Program-made: the position numbers and the translations under genes | The notes under the pieces: generated by a model | What the model saw: the letters and a program-made list of their open reading frames with translations, nothing else | Database searches by the model: none | Told to the model about the DNA's origin: nothing | Shown: piece after piece, positions 14,537 to 22,562 of the stretch | How the letters are laid out: every line of letters begins with the position of its first letter | Numbering within the stretch: the stretch's first letter is position 1 | Source: Opitutales bacterium | Lineage (GTDB): Bacteria > Verrucomicrobiota > Verrucomicrobiia > Opitutales > JABSRG01 | Reading direction: 5' to 3' | Length of the DNA stretch: 36,662 nt | NCBI GenBank assembly: GCA_013215165.1 | Contig: JABSRG010000038.1 | Coordinates: 1 to 36,662, forward strand

Positions 14537-17275
14537 TTATAGTCCTAATTCGCTGATACACCACATAACGAAAGCCGCCACCACTTCGGCATACTGCTCT
14601 CGCCCGAAATCATCTGGGTGGAGAGAATCGCTTACGATTTGTGTTATTACTCCTGTCTGTGAATTAGTTGCCCCATTGGAAGCCGGGAAGGCGACATCGG
14701 TAGCTTGATGAGCCCAAACAGGGACAACATGCACGTCCGTTTGAACATCATCAAAAAGTTCCAATTTCTTTTTGATGATGGGTACGATCTCTTGATTGTA
14801 TTGGGTTAGGGTCATGCTCATCCCCAACGCTTCCGACACAACCCCGATTTTAGCATTCGGCGCCGCCGACTTTATACGATTAATAATAAAAGCAAGTCCC
14901 CCACTGATACGCCCAAGCACGTCACCTTGCGCCAACTGCTCTGAATCGTTTACACCCAATGCAACTGTGATTACTTCCGGTGTGGTGAAGCCTTGCTGTG
15001 ATAAGTAATAAGCATAATCAAAAATATAGTAATCCCCAAGGTTGGGGTTTGTTTGATAGTTTGTCTCTTCGTCCACCCCTGTATTGGTGAAACACCACTG
15101 CGGGTTGACAGCCTTATCCCTCGAATCCGCAAGCTTTAAAAATGGGTTTAAAAGGACCGAAGAGGGAGATGTTGAGCTAGGAACGATTGGGCTTGTTCCA
15201 CGTAAATTATCTCCACCATAAAAATTAGAGATAGACCAACTTTCACGACCTTCACCAACGACACCACCATTCATGTTCAATGTTCCGATCATATTCACTG
15301 TGGCCCCAAGTGACTCTAATTTCGCTTTGGCCTTAGAAGCTGTTTCACGGTTTGTGATACTGTCCCCAATGGGGTTCCAATTGATTGTTGCTGATGTTGA
15401 AGCCGGAGCCTTACGAACGTTTACCGTCTTTTTATAAAGAACTGAATCTGTGTTCGTATCTTTGAGATACAGATCAAGAGTTGTCCCCAACTCAGAATCA
15501 TTTAGTAGAAATTGCCGCCGTGTGAACTCACTCTTGGGTTTATTAGAAAGTAGTGTTCTGTATATAAATTCAGCGTTTCCGGGCATTGGCCGGACTGGAT
15601 AAAGGTTTTCTACATAAATGGGTAACTCTCTGCCATTAAGTATGTAAATATTATCTGGAAATAGTATGTTTGGATCACTTAGCGCAACGGTTTCAGCAGC
15701 CTCTTCAGCAGTGTTTAGGCGGGTGTCTAGTTCACTAAGTCCAAAAGTTCTGCCATTTTCTTGGATGACATATGGCAACGAAGTGTTGAAAAGACCTTCC
15801 CAACTTGCGCCAATTTTTACTAAATACCTGCTATATGGCTCAGATGGGGTGTTACTCCCCTGATATTTAACTATGGGGAATTGCTTGGGGCTCTCTTGGG
15901 TCTTATTCCAATCATAATAGTAGTCTTCAGAGAAGTTTTGACCGATTACTATTCGGAAGTATTTAGTACCGGAAATAGTTACTACTTCGCTGTTGCCGTC
16001 ATAATCTGAATTGTTAGGATTTACCCCATAAAATCCTGCTTGACCTCTTAACTTTAAAATAAAATTCGGGATGTAAAGATATCCGTCATCTTTACTAAAT
16101 ATCAAAGGTTTATCTGGCAGTATTATTCCTCGGCGATTTAGTTCCAACAACTCGGCGTCGTTGGACACTATTCCTAGAGCCAAGGATTCGATGGTATCTG
16201 AAGAAGAATCTACCGTGTCGAATGATAAATGCGAACTAAATTCATTCCCGAGAGTCGACCCAAGAAAAACAACATCATCGGAAAACGCTGGTGTTGCCGC
16301 ATTTCCAGAATTGTAAACTATGGGAAACTGTTTTGGCGACTCGTTGTATTTAGAAACGTCAAGGAAAATAAAGTGTTGAAAGTTTACACCCAATGGCGCA
16401 CGGAAATATTTAACACCACCAATGGTGACCACCTCACCGTTACTATTGTAGTCCGAATTCGCTGGGTTGATTATGGTTACAGGTCCCGTTCCTTGCCGCT
16501 GAAACCACAACTCAGGAAAGTAGATGTAGCCGTCATCTTTGTTGAGAATAAGCTTTCTTCGAGATGCAACGACACCGCTTCTTTCTATCTCCAAAAGCCT
16601 TGCCGCATCGTTATCTTCTTGTAACACCCAAGTAGAAGATCCGTTCTCTTTATACCACACACCGTTATTATCGGGATCGCCGTCATTGTAGACGTATCCA
16701 AAAATTGTCTCACCAGTGCTGTTTGTGCCCCCTGCAAGGCCTGCAAATGTTGATGAGATCGCGTCGTAATTATTGGTCAGAGCTGCGCGAATTGGATCGA
16801 GCAGTCCATTTATCTCTGTAGTGCTGTAGTAGCTACGGCCCGCAATTGTTGGTGGGCTTGCGTTTAAGCCATCATACCCATCATTAATGATATTCACGCG
16901 CCCAACCTTAGCGGTCAGCTCCTCGCCGCCTGTTCCTACGGCAACAATTACCAGAAAGTACTTTCCGGGTGCGTGATTGGTATCCCCAGGTAGGAGTGAC
17001 ACGGTGCAATGCTGTGCTGTTTCAGCTTCCCAAGTGTCAGCTGTCAGAGCCGAGAATGAGGTGATATCCTTCGCGATTTCTGGAACAAATCCTTCGTCGA
17101 GGGTTGATTTTATCTCAAGGCGTAGACTCGCGATTTGAGTATGATCGACAACTAAATCCTCGTTGAAAATCCCTATCTGAATAGCCACAGAGTTCCCCCT
17201 GTAGAAGCTTATGCTTGAAGATATGCTCCCCGTTTCGGAGTCTGCTGTAATTCGAAATGTCTTTTTTAAGCCCAT
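14537..17275 (-). CDS. Tail fibre/baseplate protein with SGNH hydrolase
   Basis: This 912-aa protein has three parts. Residues 1-130 ('FRITADSETGSISSSISFY', 'VAIQIGIFNED') look like a BppU-type N-terminal module that joins upper baseplate proteins. Residues about 240-355 and 388-500 are a tandem duplication; both contain '(N/S)KDDGYIY/LYI', 'GEVVTIGGVKYFR' or 'SEVVTISGTKYFR', and 'ESPKQFPIV'. From about 630 to the end is an SGNH hydrolase: 'GDSIT' near 637, 'GVND' near 775 and 'DSLH' near 885 are blocks I, III and V. It probably removes acyl groups from a surface glycan during adsorption. The codon region is more AT-rich than neighbouring genes. Confidence 0.8.
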   Translation of the reverse strand: MGLKKTFRITADSETGSISSSISFYRGNSVAIQIGIFNEDLVVDHTQIASLRLEIKSTLDEGFVPEIAKDITSFSALTADTWEAETAQHCTVSLLPGDTNHAPGKYFLVIVAVGTGGEELTAKVGRVNIINDGYDGLNASPPTIAGRSYYSTTEINGLLDPIRAALTNNYDAISSTFAGLAGGTNSTGETIFGYVYNDGDPDNNGVWYKENGSSTWVLQEDNDAARLLEIERSGVVASRRKLILNKDDGYIYFPELWFQRQGTGPVTIINPANSDYNSNGEVVTIGGVKYFRAPLGVNFQHFIFLDVSKYNESPKQFPIVYNSGNAATPAFSDDVVFLGSTLGNEFSSHLSFDTVDSSSDTIESLALGIVSNDAELLELNRRGIILPDKPLIFSKDDGYLYIPNFILKLRGQAGFYGVNPNNSDYDGNSEVVTISGTKYFRIVIGQNFSEDYYYDWNKTQESPKQFPIVKYQGSNTPSEPYSRYLVKIGASWEGLFNTSLPYVIQENGRTFGLSELDTRLNTAEEAAETVALSDPNILFPDNIYILNGRELPIYVENLYPVRPMPGNAEFIYRTLLSNKPKSEFTRRQFLLNDSELGTTLDLYLKDTNTDSVLYKKTVNVRKAPASTSATINWNPIGDSITNRETASKAKAKLESLGATVNMIGTLNMNGGVVGEGRESWSISNFYGGDNLRGTSPIVPSSTSPSSVLLNPFLKLADSRDKAVNPQWCFTNTGVDEETNYQTNPNLGDYYIFDYAYYLSQQGFTTPEVITVALGVNDSEQLAQGDVLGRISGGLAFIINRIKSAAPNAKIGVVSEALGMSMTLTQYNQEIVPIIKKKLELFDDVQTDVHVVPVWAHQATDVAFPASNGATNSQTGVITQIVSDSLHPDDFGREQYAEVVAAFVMWCISELGL

Positions 17276-17287
17276 ACAAATCGCCTT

Positions 17288-19360
17288 CTAAAATCCTCGG
17301 TAAGATGCGTCCTCGATCGCCGCGCGCGTTTTATCCGCGATCATAGGGGTTGCTTGTTCGATCTGCTCTTGAACGGTGTCCTTTACATCCACCGTGAAAG
17401 TGTTGTGCATGACTATCGTGATACCTTTTCCACCTCGATCAGGTCGCCCCTTGCGAAGGTCGTAGACATCTACTTGCTCATACGGATGCGCTGTGAATTG
17501 GACACCACCGCGACCATCTGATCCACCTGTGCGCGAAACTCCAGGAACCTTGAAGCTGCCTTCTTTTTCGAAAGATAGCTCCGTGCTTTGAATTGTTGAT
17601 ACGAGTCCAGCAGTTGCGCTGGTGACAGCTGCCATGGCGCCGAGGTTTTCAGGGAATTTTCCTGATGCGGCCTTAGCTATACCTTGTGTGATACTGATAA
17701 TCGAATCGGCAATAGCGAAGGCCTTGTTGACCGCGAAAAGCGCCTGATAGATGCCTGATTGTTCTCCAGCGAAAGCCTTTGTGATATTCGCGAGATCTCC
17801 GAACATGCTGGCATTCGTTTGCAAGATCATTGACTGCTTCGCCTGCTGGAACTGCTGGAGCTTGGCAAGGTGTCTCTCGTTCGCCTGATCGATAAGCTTC
17901 TGTTTCTCGTCTTCAGTTAGCTGAGTCTGCTCTAATATGAAAGCCCGTTCGCGTTCATGTTGTGCGAGCATCTCAGCTTCCCGATTCATCATGCCAGCGA
18001 GCGGATTGTTCGTTGGGTCGAGAGGGACTGGCTGATCAAGTCCAAGAAAGCGCTGCGCTCCTGCAAAACTGTTGTTTACGACGAAACCTGAGCGAGAATC
18101 ACGTATTGGTTTTTCTGATTCTTCGCGATGGCGTTTGGTTATGTCCAGAAGTTTGAGTTGAAGATCCGCCTGCTCTTTAAGTGCTTCATTTCGCTTGTCG
18201 TAGCTGACGCTTTCGTCGCCAGTGATTTGCATCAATTCAGCAATTCTAAATTCCAGTTCGGCAACCTGTTCCGCGGTGCTCAAACCATCGAAACGAAGTT
18301 CATTCTGCCTTTCCAGTAGCTGGTTTTGCGCCTCCCGTTGAGCCGCCTGAAATTCGGTTTCGGCCTGAATGTTGCGCTCAGTCTTCAGTCTTTCTTCGTT
18401 CAGTTTTTTCTGTTCGCGGAATGCAGCCTGGGCAGCTTCAATTTCCGCCTTGCGAACTTTCTCCATCTCAGCTTCAATCGCCTCTGCAAAACCACTGTAA
18501 CCCATGCGTTCAGCCGCACGCCTTTTCATCGCCGCTGTCGGCGCTCTTCGACCTCCCCCCAACCCCATGTTCTCCAAAGCTTGCTTTCGAACTTCTCTCT
18601 CATCACGTGAGACCTGACGGATCAGCTGAATGTCATAGATTACGGAGCCGACCATGTTGGAGAATTTCCCCTGAATGGAAGCAGCGGTATCTTCCATTTC
18701 CTTTTTGAGGTCCGCCATCGCTTTAACGAACCGAGTATCGACCACATCGCCGGCAGCCTCCGCAGCTGCTTCTATCTCACGAAGTTCCTTGGCGTTGTCT
18801 TGGAAAAGCGGTATTAGCGCCGTGGAGTCGCTGGCGATCGCTTCCATATAAAAGGTCATATCGCGCTGGCTGAGATTAGCCTCCTGGAGGCTCTTCACAT
18901 ATAAGCCGAGAGCCTGATCGCTCGATAAGCCTTGGAATTGCTCCTTGGTGACGCCGACCAATGGTGCAACGTTCTCAAAGAAATCCTTCATCGGACCTGC
19001 GCCGGTCTGCATGAAGTCGCCAATCTTGTCGTTCGTGTCCTTCAGTATATCTGCGAGCTTCTCTTGCTCAATTCCGTAGGGCTTTGCCCCTCGAGCGAGA
19101 ATCTGAAATTGCTTAGCCTGTGTGCCGCTCAAACGAGATAGATTCTCGAGCTCCTGAGCCGCGTTGATTGTGCGCCGAGTAAATTCGACCAAGGCAACGC
19201 CACCCGCCGCAAGAGCTGCGGTTGTAGCTGCGCCGATAGCTTTACCGGCAGCCTCCATGCGGAGCTCTGTCGACTTCATATTCTTGTCGACGTCCTTCTT
19301 GAGGCCCGAACCATCGGCTCGGAGAGAAAGCCACAAATTCGCTATGTTACTGCGACTCAT
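17288..19360 (-). CDS. Tail tape measure protein
   Basis: The 690-aa protein sets tail length and leaves the tail during DNA entry. The start 'MSRSNIANLWLSLRADGSG' with 'LKKDVDKNMKSTELRM' is typical of tape measure openings. 'AATTAALAAGGVALVEF' is a hydrophobic Ala/Gly stretch, and residues about 280-410 form a long Glu/Arg/Gln coiled coil. A second hydrophobic region, 'AFAIADSIISITQGIAKAA', follows, and the C-terminus is 'VQEQIEQATPMIADKTRAA'. It starts inside the end of the frameshifted tail chaperone frame. At 690 aa it predicts a rather short tail, on the usual rule of about 1.5 angstrom per residue. Confidence 0.85.
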   Translation of the reverse strand: MSRSNIANLWLSLRADGSGLKKDVDKNMKSTELRMEAAGKAIGAATTAALAAGGVALVEFTRRTINAAQELENLSRLSGTQAKQFQILARGAKPYGIEQEKLADILKDTNDKIGDFMQTGAGPMKDFFENVAPLVGVTKEQFQGLSSDQALGLYVKSLQEANLSQRDMTFYMEAIASDSTALIPLFQDNAKELREIEAAAEAAGDVVDTRFVKAMADLKKEMEDTAASIQGKFSNMVGSVIYDIQLIRQVSRDEREVRKQALENMGLGGGRRAPTAAMKRRAAERMGYSGFAEAIEAEMEKVRKAEIEAAQAAFREQKKLNEERLKTERNIQAETEFQAAQREAQNQLLERQNELRFDGLSTAEQVAELEFRIAELMQITGDESVSYDKRNEALKEQADLQLKLLDITKRHREESEKPIRDSRSGFVVNNSFAGAQRFLGLDQPVPLDPTNNPLAGMMNREAEMLAQHERERAFILEQTQLTEDEKQKLIDQANERHLAKLQQFQQAKQSMILQTNASMFGDLANITKAFAGEQSGIYQALFAVNKAFAIADSIISITQGIAKAASGKFPENLGAMAAVTSATAGLVSTIQSTELSFEKEGSFKVPGVSRTGGSDGRGGVQFTAHPYEQVDVYDLRKGRPDRGGKGITIVMHNTFTVDVKDTVQEQIEQATPMIADKTRAAIEDASYRGF

Positions 19361-19718
19361 TGAGCGATTTCTCCTTTCGAGCTTTGTCGGCGGCTGCCCA
19401 TGCTAGGAAGATATTTTGAATCCGTTTCGCTGACGGCTTTTCCTTTTTCACCTGAGGCGCTTGCCCCCGTGTTAGGAAATCCGATACCTCGAAGAACCCG
19501 CCGCCCTTTTTCTTGGCTCCCTGAGCTGCAAACATGCGCACCGAAAGAACCGCCAACTCGTTGTCGCGCTGGTCTAGCTCTTCTTTTCGCTGTGTGCAGT
19601 ATTCTTTCCATAGGGCTTTGGTTTCCTCCGGGCTTAGTTTCCAGTATTGCTCAGGGCTGATTCCGCAACGGATGACGATTCTTGCGAAGTCTTTGAGGAC
19701 TCCGCTTTGGACTCCCCC
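19347..19718 (-). CDS. Tail assembly chaperone, frameshift extension (gpT-like)
   Basis: The -1 frame relative to the upstream chaperone gene is open from about 19740 to 19347. It encodes 'RIVIRCGISPEQYWKLSP', 'EETKALWKEYCTQRKEEL', 'DQRDNELAVLSVRMFAAQ' and a Lys-rich tail. This is a typical downstream tail-chaperone domain and has no good start of its own, so it should be made as a fusion by ribosomal frameshifting. The GGGGG run (C5 at 19714-19718) in the overlap is the best slip-site candidate, though not a textbook heptamer. It overlaps the tape measure start. Confidence 0.65.
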   Translation of the reverse strand, partial: GGVQSGVLKDFARIVIRCGISPEQYWKLSPEETKALWKEYCTQRKEELDQRDNELAVLSVRMFAAQGAKKKGGGFFEVSDFLTRGQAPQVKKEKPSAKRIQNIFLAWAAADKARKEKSLNESQ

Positions 19719-19978
19719 GGCTCTGAGAATCCTAGAAGGTTATTAAGTGCTTGGTTTGCGCCGGCTTTTTCTTCTTCAGAGCCTGACTCGTAAACCTCTG
19801 CTATATCCTCAGGCGTGTTGCGCACATTGGGCTGAGTCTGAAGCGCCCACAACCAGTTCACCATGAGAGTGTATGGATTGTCGGAATGCTTCAGAGAGTT
19901 TATCCGGTAAGTTGTGCGGTTGGTCCGAGACAAAGTCAGAGCCCGGCCCCCGAGAGTAACTGTGATCGTCTTACTCAT
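19634..19978 (-). CDS. Tail assembly chaperone (gpG-like)
   Basis: The 114-aa protein lies between the major tail protein and the tape measure gene, as lambda gpG does. It begins 'MSKTITVTLGGRALTLSR' with helices following ('NPYTLMVNWLWALQ', 'EEEKAGANQALNNLLGFSE'). The last 25 residues are Ser/Glu-rich linker that overlaps the -1 frame of the extension. It likely coats the tape measure during tail assembly. The start overlaps the stop of the tail tube gene. Confidence 0.75.
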   Translation of the reverse strand: MSKTITVTLGGRALTLSRTNRTTYRINSLKHSDNPYTLMVNWLWALQTQPNVRNTPEDIAEVYESGSEEEKAGANQALNNLLGFSEPGESKAESSKTSQESSSVAESALSNTGN

Positions 19979-20376
19979 TAGGACAAGGTAATGGCTCCTG
20001 TGATACGGACGGTAGCGGTGCGCATCTTCTTACCATTGACCGGCAGAGCCCACGGTAGGGTGACGACGTAGCCTGTGAAAGTAAGAGTTTGGCCGTTCGC
20101 AATCGCAACGGACTGATTGAGTGGAGTCCCTGCGGCGTGTGCTGCCTCAATGGCTCCATGGGCCGAATCATCTTCGTCCCAGTCAATTTCTGCTGAAAAT
20201 CCGCGCCCCTTCGCGATGTCTGCAAGACGAAACTCCTCGTCGGTTGAATCGTGATGCGTTTCGTCGATTTCCTCGCGCTCGCCGGTGTTGATTTCTGAGA
20301 TGTCCGCGTCCTTTACCGCGGTCAACGAGCTGGAGACTTCAACGCTCCAGGTGGTTCCATGTGATGACTCTGACAT
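19978..20376 (-). CDS. Major tail (tube) protein
   Basis: The 132-aa beta-rich protein fits a siphovirus tail tube subunit: 'TTWSVEVSSSLTAVKDA' at the N-terminus and 'GQTLTFTGYVVTLPWALP' with 'RTATVRITGAITLS' at the end, the usual closing strands. It follows the DUF3168-like tail completion gene and precedes the chaperone pair. It polymerises into the tail tube. Its ATG at 20376 follows a GGAGACACGAT-type ribosome site. Confidence 0.75.
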   Translation of the reverse strand: MSESSHGTTWSVEVSSSLTAVKDADISEINTGEREEIDETHHDSTDEEFRLADIAKGRGFSAEIDWDEDDSAHGAIEAAHAAGTPLNQSVAIANGQTLTFTGYVVTLPWALPVNGKKMRTATVRITGAITLS

Positions 20377-20388
20377 GATCGTGTCTCC

Positions 20389-20808
20389 TTATGCTGATAA
20401 TGTATAATTGAAGGTTAGATCTACCATGCGGCGGTAGGTTTGGCCGGTGTTGGCAAAGTCTTCACTCACGTCGTTCAGAGCGACCGAGTGCAGGTTACTA
20501 GAATTGTCTCCGATTGAGGTACCCACAGCGGCCTCAAGAACGCTCTCGATAGCATCGCTCAGTGTAGTCACTTCGTCTGGGTTACCCGCCACGCAATCGA
20601 ATTGATATGCTTCGGTATTCCAATCAGAGCGGCCTGAGTGATGATAATCAGGATTACTGCTGATTTGCGTAACTACGATATACGGCGTATCGGTGCCCGG
20701 GGGCGCAATCATTGGAAACATGCGTGCGTTCACGCCCGTTCCGATGTGACTGGTAATCTCTGCACGAGATTTCAAATACGTGGTGAGGTCTTCGCGGAAT
20801 GCCTTCAT
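20389..20808 (-). CDS. Tail completion protein, DUF3168-like
   Basis: The 139-aa protein starts 'MKAFREDLTTYLKSRAEI' and contains 'RMFPMIAPPGTDTPYIVV', 'YHHSGRSDWNTEAYQFDC' and 'RMVDLTFNYTLS'. This matches the DUF3168/gpU-like proteins that close the head-proximal end of the tail. It lies between the HK97 gp10-like gene and the tube gene, and its ATG overlaps the previous stop as ATGA. Confidence 0.8.
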   Translation of the reverse strand: MKAFREDLTTYLKSRAEITSHIGTGVNARMFPMIAPPGTDTPYIVVTQISSNPDYHHSGRSDWNTEAYQFDCVAGNPDEVTTLSDAIESVLEAAVGTSIGDNSSNLHSVALNDVSEDFANTGQTYRRMVDLTFNYTLSA

Positions 20809-21362
20809 ACTCGGACCTTTCCACTTACGATTCGTGCATTTGCTTTTTTGGCCTCGGACTCGATAAAACCACCTATGACTTCACCGTAGACTTTCGTCGC
20901 TTCGTTCTTGTTTTCATCATACGCAGGTCGAAGAAACGGCGCAGCGGGTGTGCCCGGGTGCTGAACGGTTCCTGCAAATTGATCATTGCCAACTGGTAAG
21001 GCCCCCGCGGGGTTACGCGGCTTTATCTCGTGCGGCTGGGTTCCATATTCAACGAGATGTGCATAGTTCGCTGGATCCACGGGCTTGCCATCCACAACAC
21101 GCTTCCGACCACGACGAGGGCCGATGATTGAAATGATCGCTCCGGTCTTCTTTTCCATCCGGATGACATTTCCGAGAGACTTGCGAAGATCTCCATGACG
21201 ACGGCGAACCTTTCGGCGAGCACCTTTGATGATGGGGCGCGATGCCTTGTTCAAAGCTCGACGATTTCCACGGCGTTCAACCTGTGCGATGATCTTGTCG
21301 ATCTGGCGGTTGGCCTCTCGGAATCCTGTAAAGGACGCATTGACTGTAAATTGCGCGGCCAT
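20805..21362 (-). CDS. HK97 gp10-like neck protein
   Basis: The product of 185 aa begins 'MAAQFTVNASFTGFREAN' at the ATG at 21362, which overlaps the previous stop; the frame is open further upstream but that part lies inside the neighbouring gene. 'RALNKASRPIIKGARRKV', 'GDLRKSLG', 'YAHLVEYGTQPHEIKP' and 'PAAPFLRPAYDENK' are the usual landmarks of the HK97 gp10-like family. Such proteins join the connector to the tail. Confidence 0.85.
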   Translation of the reverse strand: MAAQFTVNASFTGFREANRQIDKIIAQVERRGNRRALNKASRPIIKGARRKVRRRHGDLRKSLGNVIRMEKKTGAIISIIGPRRGRKRVVDGKPVDPANYAHLVEYGTQPHEIKPRNPAGALPVGNDQFAGTVQHPGTPAAPFLRPAYDENKNEATKVYGEVIGGFIESEAKKANARIVSGKVRV

Positions 21363-21706
21363 CAGGTGTCGTTCCTTACGCTTGCGAGGATTAAGAGTGC
21401 ACGGGCGCGCTCTCTGTTCGGGACAGGAAGCACCGCTTCGACTTTGTGGACCATTCCACTGCAATTCACTCGATCGCTAGTGTTGAGATCTGAGATACGG
21501 TCTTGATAGCGAACAGTGAAGCGAACCGCTGCACGCGAGCTGACTGCCTGTGCATCTTCAAGTTCGCGCCCTGAGAGATACTCTTGGCAGGACCAAACAG
21601 TATCGAGAGCGACCCAGTTATCCTGAGCGCCTCCGAGACCAGAAGCCGCGACCGGCTGATTCCGCTCTAAAGCGATTCGTGTATCCATTCTGCCAACACT
21701 CTTCAT
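21362..21706 (-). CDS. Head-tail adaptor (head closure)
   Basis: The 114-aa protein opens with 'GRMDTRIALERNQPV', has 'WVALDTVWSCQEYLSGRE' and 'VRFTVRYQDRISDLNTSD', and closes with a strand-rich end. This is the pattern of the phage head-tail joining family (PF05521; lambda gpFII/SPP1 gp16-like role). It lies after the gp6-like connector and overlaps it by one base. Confidence 0.8.
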   Translation of the reverse strand: MKSVGRMDTRIALERNQPVAASGLGGAQDNWVALDTVWSCQEYLSGRELEDAQAVSSRAAVRFTVRYQDRISDLNTSDRVNCSGMVHKVEAVLPVPNRERARALLILASVRNDT

Positions 21707-22287
21707 TAGAATCCTGCTATTGAATGGTTGCGGTTTAGGATAGCCTTGACTGTCTCAGGAACTTCATGACGTGCCTCGCTGCCAGCGACAACTGGGTTCC
21801 GATTGTCGTAGTAGTGAGCAATCAACATTTTGATCGCTGTGATGATATTCGGAGAAATCTCCGCGACTGTCGCGTGTCCTGCCGAATAGGAAATTCGAAT
21901 GGGGCCAATCTTGTTTTCACTGAGAGACGGGCGTTCTAGAAAACGAATCAACGCAGTGTCGCCATCGAGCTCTTCGAGGTAGTCGGTCCCTTCTGTGAGT
22001 GTCTGCTCTTGGTTGTCAGTATCGAAATACTGGATGCTTGTGATTTCTGTAACCGGTCCCGATGGGAGGTAGAAATCAGATGCTGGAAATTCTGAAAGAA
22101 CGGCGCGTCGGGTCTGAGTGATGATGGAGCGATTGGTAACATCCTCAGCTCTACGTCTCGCGCTCTTGATGATTTCAGTGATCAGCGAATCGTCATCGGA
22201 GAAATCGACGCGCAAGTATGCCTTAGCCTCTGCCAATGTGACTGGCTCGGTGCTCGGTGCTGCTGTCGCTTTATCGCTGAGAATCAT
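21706..22287 (-). CDS. Head-tail connector gp6-like
   Basis: The 193-aa protein begins with 'EPVTLAEAKAYLRVDFSD' and 'DSLITEIIKSARRRAEDVT', the signature opening of the HK97 gp6/phage connector family. A variable beta domain and the closing helix ('ITAIKMLIAHYYDNRNPV') follow. It forms the ring under the portal. It is the first neck gene after capsid and the small 63-aa gene. Confidence 0.85.
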   Translation of the reverse strand: MILSDKATAAPSTEPVTLAEAKAYLRVDFSDDDSLITEIIKSARRRAEDVTNRSIITQTRRAVLSEFPASDFYLPSGPVTEITSIQYFDTDNQEQTLTEGTDYLEELDGDTALIRFLERPSLSENKIGPIRISYSAGHATVAEISPNIITAIKMLIAHYYDNRNPVVAGSEARHEVPETVKAILNRNHSIAGF

Positions 22288-22370
22288 CTTTGAAAAGGTG
22301 ACTCGCCTGCCAAGACCCTTGAGGCAGACGAGTCGGTTGCACTACAAACTAGACTGATACTGCGATGCCC

Positions 22371-22562
22371 TTAGGACTCCGCGTCATCCTCCTTGCCAGT
22401 TGGCTTCTTCGCCGCTGGCTTTTTAGCTTCTACCGGCTCGGCAAAACCGATGCGGCAGAGGTGCTTGGCGTCGACCACTGAAAGATCAGCGGTCTTACCA
22501 ACTTTGAGGACTTCTTTCCCAACTACACATTGGGTTTTAATTTTGACTTTGATCTTATCCAT
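22371..22562 (-). CDS. 63-aa protein between capsid and connector
   Basis: The 63-aa product starts with a short beta strand 'MDKIKVKIKTQCVVG' and ends in a Lys/Ala/Pro tail. Small proteins with this layout often occupy the gap between capsid and connector genes in HK97-like phages; the role is unknown. The start overlaps the capsid stop by one base, so it belongs to the operon. Confidence 0.55.
   Translation of the reverse strand: MDKIKVKIKTQCVVGKEVLKVGKTADLSVVDAKHLCRIGFAEPVEAKKPAAKKPTGKEDDAES

Noticed and set aside
19357-19611. 84-codon - strand frame near the tail chaperone
   Set aside because: It is Arg/Ser/Gly-rich and lies in the wrong phase relative to the chaperone extension.
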